Shown here in pieces: positions 12,706 through 23,000 of a stretch of DNA of 64,000 nucleotides. The DNA comes from Branchiostoma floridae. Lineage: Eukaryota; Chordata; Leptocardii; Amphioxiformes; Branchiostomatidae. The notes beneath the pieces are model-generated. The model was not told the origin of the DNA. It made no database searches and saw nothing but the letters and a program-made list of their open reading frames with translations. Position numbers and translations under genes: made by a program. Within the stretch, counting starts at the first letter, position 1, and the number at the start of each line of letters is the position of its first letter. Location: positions 4,248,193 through 4,312,192 of the forward strand of contig NC_049988.1 of the NCBI RefSeq assembly GCF_000003815.2. Direction: 5' to 3'.

Positions 12706-12869
12706 CTCAATTCAAATGTAGAACTGTTAGATATTGGAAGAATTCACTGCCTTACCTGGTGAAACTAGTTAATGACAAAGAGCTAGTGCCAACAATAAGC
12801 ATTTAGACATGTATAAATATATTTCAAAACTATAAGGTTTGTAGTGTTTAGCTGATGTACATGTATGTA

Positions 12870-13465
12870 TCTTTATTGCCTTCAGATGACTTTTAATTGC
12901 TCTTTGTACTGCACTTAAGCACTGCTCGAAATACCCACTTTCACTCTTACAAAATGCAATCATTGACGCAACATAAATGTCAACCCATGGCCAGGTAGTG
13001 CAGAGTGCAACCTGAAAGTTGTCAGTTGGAACAATGCTTTTCCCCCACCTTCATACATAAGATTTTGTATCTATTTCTTGATAAGACAAAACATACTAAG
13101 TAGTAACATGTAACCGAAAGAAAAGATAATGAATAAGTTACTGATTTGATGAATGTCATAACTTGGAAGTGGGGCAACCTGACATGTTGATGGCGTAACC
13201 TGGCTTTTGACTCAGGTTGCAGCCTGTGCAACCTGGCTGAAAAAAGTATTTCGAGCACTGCTTTAGCCAAGTGGGGCAACCTGAAGTGTTGATGGCGCAA
13301 CCTGGCTTTTGATGCAGGTAGCCACCTGGGCAACCTGGCCGAAAAAAGTATTTTATGTAGTACTCCTTTAGCCAATGATGCTACTATGATGTGTGTGGCA
13401 ATGACATATACTAAACCATTCATTCATTCTTCAGAGAGAAAAGTTGAGGCTTAGTAGAAAGAGGG
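12870..13465 (-). promoter_or_regulatory. Probable ABCB6 3' UTR and poly(A) signal
   Basis: The first good AATAAA downstream of the stop on the minus strand lies near 12875 (plus-strand tctttattgcc). The stretch between holds the 98-bp tandem duplication and no other gene. The end point is inference. Confidence 0.35.
13165..13375. repeat. Two-copy tandem duplication, unit ~98 bp
   Basis: agtggggcaacctga, gttgatggcg, aacctggcttttga and gaaaaaagtattt occur in the same order at about 13168-13265 and 13266-13375. Lies just downstream of the ABCB6 stop, probably in the 3' UTR. Confidence 0.8.
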
Positions 13466-14085
13466 TTAATCGTCCTTGTTCTTGTTCTCTTCGCTGTCGC
13501 CTTTTTCGGACCCGCTGGCGCTGTCGTCCTCGGGGTGCAGGAGCTGCTGCTGCCACAGGTTAGCGTACATTCCGCCGAGGTCAACCAACTCATCGTGTCT
13601 GGAACAACAGAGAGAGAGAAAATTACACTTTGTGGTAAATGTATTTTTGCATTAAGGACAATGAGAGTAGATAAAAGTTTGTGGATGAAAAATTTGATAT
13701 GATGAAGGTTTGACTTTCAGGTACCAAGTCGGTTCAGTTCAGTTCATCCACATCAGGTACCAAGGTATGCTAAAAAGCAGTTAGTCATGCAACTGGACAT
13801 GATTTTGGAAACGGTCAGACATTTCAGATAGTATCCACTACCTTTCGACAGTTATACTGACTCAGAGGAAAACTTGTTGAGGACCAGGTTTTATACCCTA
13901 CCTAATGTATGTACATGTATACTAGAATGCAAAGGAGATGAGGACAAGTTTTAGAGAGTCCAATAGGAAACAAATGTAAGACAAGGTCAAGACAAGGTAT
14001 ACAATGAACAACCCACCTTCCCCTTTCCACGATCTCTCCCTCGTTTAACACCAGGATCTGGTCTGCATTGATGATGGTTGACAAT
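13466..14085 (-). CDS. ABCB6: ABCB6 exons 18-19: C-terminus
   Basis: Exon 14017-14085 encodes [20 protein letters not shown] and RGR. Exon 13466-13598 encodes [20 protein letters not shown] and a Ser/Asp/Glu/Lys-rich tail ending in TAA. The tail is low complexity, as in vertebrate ABCB6. Confidence 0.93.
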
Positions 14086-17000
14086 CTGAAAAGGTTGAAA
14101 ATTTGTGTCTCAATAAGGGTCAGTCTGCATCAATCTCTAAACAAGAAAGACAATTGGTCTATGTGCACCTGAGGGTTTGCCCACTTTTAAACATTACATT
14201 TAAGAAACTGACCGTCTGGTATTCTGTAGACAATGGCCTGCGGCACATTGACAACTTTACTGCTGCCAAGGGATTTGCCAGAGCGCTCAACAATTTCATT
14301 GATGAAAAATCAATCCTTTTACATGTGTATTACGCTTTCTGTGTTTGTCGTTTTAGTCATACTTGCATGTTTTGCATGATATTCCCTTTATAATGTAAAG
14401 CAAATTACTAGATAGTAACAAAAATCCAATTTACAATGCAGCAACACTGCCAATATACCACGCTGTCTAGTGAGATTACCCACTCTTCTACTGTCAAAAT
14501 TGATATAAAGAGAGAAACAAAACAGCTTGAGGATGGGAATCTGACCTGTGCGCAACGACGATGGTTGTTCTGTTGTTACAAACCCTGTTCAGGGAGGCCT
14601 GGATGTTTCTCTCTGTCTGGGTGTCCAGTGCAGAGGTGGCCTGGAGAGAGAGAGAGGGAAGGAAAGAAAGCTGAATGAATGAATGAAAGTGTGCTCTTGC
14701 TGATGATGCACCATCTTGATTTCAGTCCAACTGAAAACCATCCAGGTGCCTGTACAAGCCCCAAAAAAAACCAACCAATTTACTTTGAATCCCATGGCAT
14801 TCTCTCCCAATAATTTCAGAAAAAAAAACAGCTTGTAAACCAAGTGGGGCACTAGTTTTGGAATATGACTGAGACACAGTATAGACCTAAAAGCTACAAT
14901 ATATGAACTTACAATCATGAAAAAAGATGTCAAGTCAGTATGATGAAAGATTGATTTAAAAAATTCAACATATGAGGAAACTAGGATTCAGATAACAAAT
15001 AATTACTCAATTAGAGGTAAATGTATGTGTCCCAAGCCACATTGAAATCATGATGTTTGTTAATTATAGGTTCAAGTTAGAATTTTCTTACCTCATCCAG
15101 TAGTACAATGGAAGGTGCTTTTAGGATGGTTCTAGCGATGGCCACTCTTTGTTTCTCCCCTCCACTCAGCTTCAAACCACGCTCCCCCACCATGGTCTCA
15201 TACTCTGTACAACACAGCAGGGAAGACAGTCTATTGGTGATGATGCAAATCAGGCTACAAAAGATGCCAACAAAACTTCAGATGTTTGACCAAATAAAGG
15301 AAAGGCCAACTACATGAGAACAAATAAAAGCATGCATCAACAAACAGTGAAAAAACAGATCCAAGGTGATACATCTGTAATATTACACATAATATCAAAA
15401 AGTATGAATTTGAACACACAATCATTAATTCAAGTACTATTGGGAAGCATAATTATGGATAATGTAGACAGCAAGTGCATTTTGCATAACATTTTGTAGC
15501 TTATAGAATTTTATATGATTTGGCGACATTAGGATTTTGTTTTATATTTTTGTACAATCAGCAACCATCAGGATTTTGTATCTATGATGAAGAAATAAGA
15601 AGTATTTTTGTACATACGATCAGGAAACATCTGGATTTTGTCGTGGATCTCTGCAGCTTCAGCAGCCTCCTCCACATCCTCATCTTTAGAGCCCACCTGA
15701 GTAAAGGTTTTTGAAAAGTTGATATTAGTAATTCATATTAAAAAACACTAAATAATATTTTTTATTTCACTTCAAACCTTGATAATTATCAACTTTCATT
15801 TCTTTACACTTCTTGTAGCGTACAACTTGTAGTATAGGACAGATGACAATTCTGTTAAGTTTTACTATTCATTGAAGACAAATCATGATCATATGGACAA
15901 AATATTATGCCTTATCATGAAATACACTCCAATCCTGAAACTATTAAATGAAACTTGACCATTGCTTAGCTAAATATTGAGCTTTTCCCACCACGAAAGG
16001 CAATCCAAATTAGACCACATTTAGCACGTACCTTTCCATATCTGATATTTGTCCTGATGGTGTCGTTAAACAGTACAGTGTCCTGGGGCACCACACCAAT
16101 GCTTCTTCGGAGAGAGTTCTGGGTCACCTGAGTGGGGTTCAAAAGATTATCTCATCTGCCCAAAACACTACAAATTGAGAAATATTCTGATGGTGGTTTT
16201 AACTGTGGACAAGTTTGTCATTGACCTCTCATTGTCTTGAATCACAATTAGGGTACATTTCTAACCTCCTTGGTTTAACTTAAAACACTGTGGACACCTC
16301 CTTTTCCCCTCCTATCACAAAATCAAGTCCCATGATCAAGATAGAGAATCTACTGTGTTGGAAAAAGGCACAGCAAATTACAGAAAACCGGTTGGATGTG
16401 TATTTGTGCAATAAAAGTTGATTTGTTTGATGTGGTACAGAGATATCTGGTGGGAGGAAGTGGACTTGGTCCGGTCATCTCGCCCATGATGATGATGATG
16501 ATGTTTGATGTTTACTTTAGTACATTTATCTATCACCAGGAAGCTATTGAATACTGGGGGCAGATGATTTAATTTGTAGGACATCTTATGTGACTACAAG
16601 TGTAAAACTTAATGTACCTTGGATATGTCTTGTCCATTGATGCAGATAAAAGATATTAATATATGATTGTATTTTCTGTACCTTGGATATGTCCTGTCCG
16701 TCAATGCGGATAGCTCCTCCCATGACATCATAGAACCTGAAGAGGAGTCTGATGATAGTGGACTTCCCGCTGCCTGTCGGACCCACCAGCGCCACCGTCT
16801 GACCGGGGTGGACCGTGAACGAGATGTCCTTCAGGATGTTTCTCCTAAAGGTGGCGGAAATGTGAATTCAGTGTTAGAAACACATTTTTATGTACTACCT
16901 TCTACATGCAGCTGACAGTACATGTTCAAGTGAAATATACTACTGCAGTTCCAGAGAAACCTGCCAAATCTATGTCACTTCTTCCCAAACACAAAAGTTA

Positions 17001-20000
17001 TTTACCAACCAAACGGCATGACCATACACCATGTCCAGGAGATACAAATGTTCAATTAAAATGCACCACGGCAGTTCCAAAAAACCTGCTAGGGGGCCAA
17101 ACTTACAAAATGTATGTCACTTCTTCCCAAGCACAAAAGTCAACAAAGAATCATGACCAAAGTATGCTCAGGAGGTACAAAAATGTTCTGCTGCAGTGAC
17201 AAGGAAGTCAGCAGGGGGCCCAAATTTAAAATCTTATCATTTCTTTCTTTCTAATTGATAAGGGAAGATCTTATGATACACTAAATTTCGTAGACATACA
17301 TCTGTAGCTTCTTAAGTGGCACTATTCAAACAATCACCATTACAAAGAAAAAAAATTGGATGTTCTTGGCAAAAGTTATATTTTGCAGAACAATATCAAA
17401 CTTACTCTTGCTGGTAGTAGAATGAGACGTTGTCAAACTCGATGCGACCTTTCGTGACGACCAGCGACCTTGCCCCAGGGATGTCCTTGACCTCCTGTTT
17501 CTCCTTCAGAAGGTCAAACATGTTCTCCATGTCGATAAAAGCTGCCTGGATCATTCTGTGGAAACATGATTATAAAGGTGCAACAGTGCTCAAATGAGGT
17601 GAAGAATACAAATGTATAAGGCATTGTTTTTGAAACACAAGGGGCCAGTACATGTATAAACAGTCCCCTGGCTCCCAGGGATTGAACTCGGGCGCGGCAG
17701 TTCAAAACCCAATACCATAACCACTACTCGTAAAAGGTCCTGACCATTTGGAATGGTCAGTAAAATCTTGCAAGCAAAAAGGTAATTTTACTGACATGAA
17801 GACCAAAAGGTAACTTGACTGACATGAAGCTGCTCTCCTATAATTGGTTTAACTGCTAATTAAATTTTGATGGGCACATGTCTAATTGCTAAAGATCATC
17901 TTTCTTAAGTATTTCTTGTTGGTTTTCCGAATCATAATGAATTAATTTTTCTCTAACCACCATTAGCAAGCAAGTGAAAGCATTGAGCCAGCAGTCACTA
18001 CAGAGGATGGTACTATTCACTGTACAAAGAAACTCTCCAAGTTCATAGAGTAAGAAATTGCTGACATACACAAATGTATAACATGACCAACCTGTAGTAA
18101 GTGCCAAAGAAGTTAAGAGGTGCATACAGCTGGATAATATAGGTGGAGAACAGGACATAGTCTCCAACCTGAATAATCAAAACAAACAAAAATTGTAAAA
18201 ACACAAAAATATATGCAGGGGCTTCTATCATGGATAAGTGAATAACTTCATTGCTGGACAAATTTCTTAATTAAACAGAGGGTAGAAAAAAGTGTTTGCT
18301 GTGTTTCAATTTAGAGTTAGAGTTTAAAACAAGGCATATCAACACACTGCAAGACATCTAGAGATTCTGTAGAGTACTCTGCAAACATGAAAACACTGAA
18401 TATTTTTTCTTTCTTTCTACACTGTTGTGTATGATGTCTTGATGAATACAAACAAAATATCTTCTGAATCAGCAATTATGGACCATTAGATATTAAATAA
18501 ACGACTGTTTGGAACCTACCTTCAGAGTCTTGTCCGACACGTAGCTGGCACACAGAAGGGACCCTGCTATCAGCCCCACGGTGATGACTATGTTCTGGGC
18601 GTTGTTCAGCACACTCAGGGATGCATTGGTTTTCCACTCGTCCAACTACACAGGCACACGGGCACAACACCAATCAAAATTACATTTACAGTATTAAATT
18701 CAACTCATTGTAATATTACAGACAGTAATGTCCCATCCAAAGGATTTTTTGCAACCCATTCCAGTAAAATGCATGTAGGCTGAGAGATTTGCACCACTGA
18801 CTTCTTGGTTTGGAGGCACATGTAGTAACTGGTCACTAAAGCCACTGGACACAACTGTAACAGTACAAACAGATAAGGATGCAGATTTAGTTCTTGAAAT
18901 TTTACATTGTGTGGCATTGTGTTGGCATCAACTCACTTGATAGTCTGTCACAGAAACACGATACTTGTCCACTTCATAGTCTTCGGCACCATAGTACTTT
19001 ACCTGAAATAAGGAGAAAATTGAATATTATAAATTCCACAGAGACGTCTAAGTTCACTTCTAGAATCAAGCTTTATTTTTGGCTAAATTTATCCCATAGG
19101 AATGCATAATAATATTATGCAACAAATTTACATCACTGTTCATGTAGATATGTTTACTTAGTAATACACTTTGCCACAAATTTGCTATATATAATATTAT
19201 TGAATAGAAAATCATCTTCTTTCCTAGGCAAAGGCAAGCATAAAAATCGGGAAGATCCCTTCATAAAGATATCATAATTTGTTATCTTGTACATAAACCA
19301 ACCAAATTGCATCAACACAGTCATACATCATTGTACAACTTCTTTATCAAGTATGAATCAAAATTAATAACCCACTGTTTCAAAGTTGAGGAGCGAGTCC
19401 ACTGCCTGTTGCTTCATGGCATTTTCCTTGATGTTCATCTTTCTTCGGAACTTGGTCCGCCATTCCGTCACAAAGATGGTCAGTGCTGTGAAATTATGTA
19501 CATGTACTAGGGTTGGGTTTTTTTTTCTTAATAATAATATTTACGTCATACCTATGCGGAAATAATGTTCAATACAGGTGTTTTGAACTGGGTGATAATT
19601 AAGGGTTAATGAGTAGACCTACCTTAAGGTGTATACGGTGCCACAATCCTTGGGAACTAATGAATGAATGACCGAGCTGTTAACGACGGGTAGTACAGAA
19701 AACAACACGCCATATTGGGGGGGGGGGTATACTTTAATCATCATCTTTGGTTGGGGAAGTTAAAGGCTGTGTATGCAGAACTTTCTCTTTCTTTGGGCTG
19801 CGGATTCATCCCCTGTATGAGTCAGTACAGGCCACACGTGTGCCCTCTACAGTGATGTGTGCTGACATACTCCCACCCTGATCTTTCCAGTAATTCCCCA
19901 CATTTTCAGAGAAATGCGGCGGACGTGGCCTCCCAAGAAAACGTACGAAGTTCAACAGAAAACACGTACGACCGGTTTTGACCCCGGCTATAGACACAGC

Positions 20001-23000
20001 GGATAACAACTTGCTGCCCCTACTGCCTCAAAATGGCTATGGGAAATCAAGCCTTTCCTACAAGGTCTTTATACCTGTATTCTATCTATCCTTTACTTAC
20101 CCAAATAGAGTGCCATACAGACGAAGACAATGAGGCCAAAGTAGATGTTGAAAGCTCCAGTGAAGTAAATGATGGCGATGATGATGTCCACAATGGTAGG
20201 AGCAATACTGAACAGGATATAACTGCAAAAACAAACAAAAAATACTCCAAATAAGATAAAGGTTCAAAATACTATTGAAAATACTTAAAAAAGACTTCCC
20301 GTGTTCATGATATGTTGATATATGATTGATTTCAGCTTGTTGTTAGGGTTGTAGACCAGGAAGTATTGTAAATGCATTTAAGTTTGCTAGGATTTAATTT
20401 CGCGGTAGCGAGAAAAATGACTGTTCACAGTGGTTTTAACTTTGCGGTAGCATCATGCACTGTAGTCTCTTAATGCCATGGAAAAATGTTTGCGGTGGTT
20501 TTAATTTCATGGTGAAGTGGCCACCAAGAAAACCGGGAACATAAAGTTTTTGCGGTAGCCACTTCACCACAAAATCAAAACCACTGCGAATATTTTTCCC
20601 CAAGCTTTGTATTATGCTATTAGGTGGTTTACAATGCAATACAAAGAAAAAATTGGTGCACTGTGATATCACAGATTGCTTTGATCCCTTAAGTAGTAAT
20701 GATTGGTCCCTTACTTGAGCAGGTTATTGACACTCTGTGTCCCCCTGTCCATGACTCGCAGAACCTCCCCTGTTTTCCTGGTCAGATGCCACCTCAGAGA
20801 CAACCTGGGGAAATACATACATACAAGAAATGTCACCTTTATTTTTCCGGGGGCATTGCCAAAAAAAGAATTGCTTTATACATACATGCACATGTATGAA
20901 GCAAATGAGCCTATGAACAAACGAATAAATGATGTTGTATTGAATGTTTTCTATATATATGAATGAAAGCAATAAACTCAAGGTTGCGCGAATCAATATC
21001 TACTAACGATCTGTAGTAATTAGAAAATATTTGTTTTCATCTAATTAAATAAAATCATTTTTCAATAACTACAGATCATTAGTAGAACTAGATATCAATT
21101 TGCGTAACCGTGAGTTTGTAGCTTTCATCATTATGCACATGAAAAACATATTTTCACTGAAGTGGTACATGTACATGTATGTACCAAAGTGCTGTATTTT
21201 GCCTTAGAAAAAAATAATACTAGGGGCAATAAAACCTGATGATGTCATCAATATGGCCCCAAAAATCAGATTTAGAATTCTTTCATGCCAATCTATCAAT
21301 ATTCATTACGGCTCCATTCTTTCTTAATTCATTAATGAGAAAACAATGGAAGGTCAAAATGCAAATTTAGCCAGGTGAAATACTTTAAACGTGGCTAAGG
21401 GTAAAACTGGCTATTTCTAAGAACATCTTTTTCTAGGCTACCACAATGTACAAGATGTAACATCATTACTAACTGGTGCAGATGCTTGAAGAGCCGTACA
21501 GACATGGTACGGTTGGTGTACTGTTGTACCAGGATCCACAGGAAAGTACGAAGTCCATTCAGCAGTCCAGCAGTGCCTATAAAAGAGAAAGCAAACATTT
21601 GCAAACAATTACAAAATATTTCACTCCCACTAGTGTTTAATCCCCATGGTTATGTTTCACTCCGGTGGTTATGTATCAAATTATACACAAAACAGGAATG
21701 CAATTTTGAAAATAAACTACTAGTTACTGTAAATGCAGAAATGTTCGCGGTGGATTAATGTTCGCGGTTCGGGAACTTAAAGCCACCGCGAACATTTTTC
21801 TATTATAGTATTAGACCACAGTCTATGGTGTTACCGCAAACTTAAATCCACCGCCACCGCTACCGCGAAATTAAATCCCCGCCAACTTAAATGCATTTAC
21901 AGTATTTTGTGTGGAATTATCAAAATCATAACTTGACATTATAAAGCACTGAATGAATATTGAACAAATCAGACAACTTAAACTTGAAGCTATGTAGTAG
22001 ATAAAAAAAAAACTTTACGCACGAAAACAACAACAACTTGATCTTACCTGCCCCTCCCCCTTGTAGGAACTTCCAGAATGTGTACAGAAGGATGTCATCC
22101 CAGGGGAACTCTGCCTTGGACAGACGGTTCACTGTGGGTACAAAAATTTTCACAAAATGTATCAACCCTCAGCATGATAAGTAAGTTAGATGTACAAAAT
22201 TTGCATTAGTTATGGGGTTAGACAACATGGAGGGGGATACGTATTCAAGCTTAGTCATGTTTGGGACCTCATCCTTCCCACTGCAGTGCCACCTGGCAGT
22301 GGGAAGTGGTACTGCCATCCATGAGGAGGGTACATGTACATTGTGGGAAAAGGGCTACCAAAACATTGCTAGGTAAATGCTCATGGAAAATTATTTTCTG
22401 AATTTCAAAGCACCAATTGTTGATGTCCAACTCTTCTTTCTTGAAGTTTGAGTAAAGTAAGTAAAAATAGTGAGAGAAAAAAAAACATTTTTTAAAAATG
22501 TTCCAATTCCACAAAAGATAGAGCAAGTGATATAGATCCAGTTAAGGTCAGTAAAGAGCTATTCTTCCTCTGGCCATGACAGAGATGACAGACACAATGC
22601 ATTAAGATAGTCTTTTTTACAGGTTGAATTGAATTCACTGTCCAAGTGGTTCTTTATGATTTTCTTGAGCAATATAATGGACACTGATTTTATGATTTAC
22701 AACTTAGCATGGATAACGACTATGAAAACTGGTATTATTTTGATTTGTTTAATGGAATTGTCTTTATCATGTATATAATTACATTTATCATATGCATATT
22801 GTGTGTAAACTCTGTGTATATGTGTACCCAGGGCTTCAGTCGAAAACAGTGCTTAGCCACTGAGAGAGTTACCTTCAGCTGGATACAGAAATAATAAATA
22901 AATAAGACTCACCAATGATCTTGTAGTAGATAGGCACCAGCACGTTGATGCCCCTTCCCGCGGCGAGGAGAAGGAAACAGAACACGACACGCAGCTGGAG

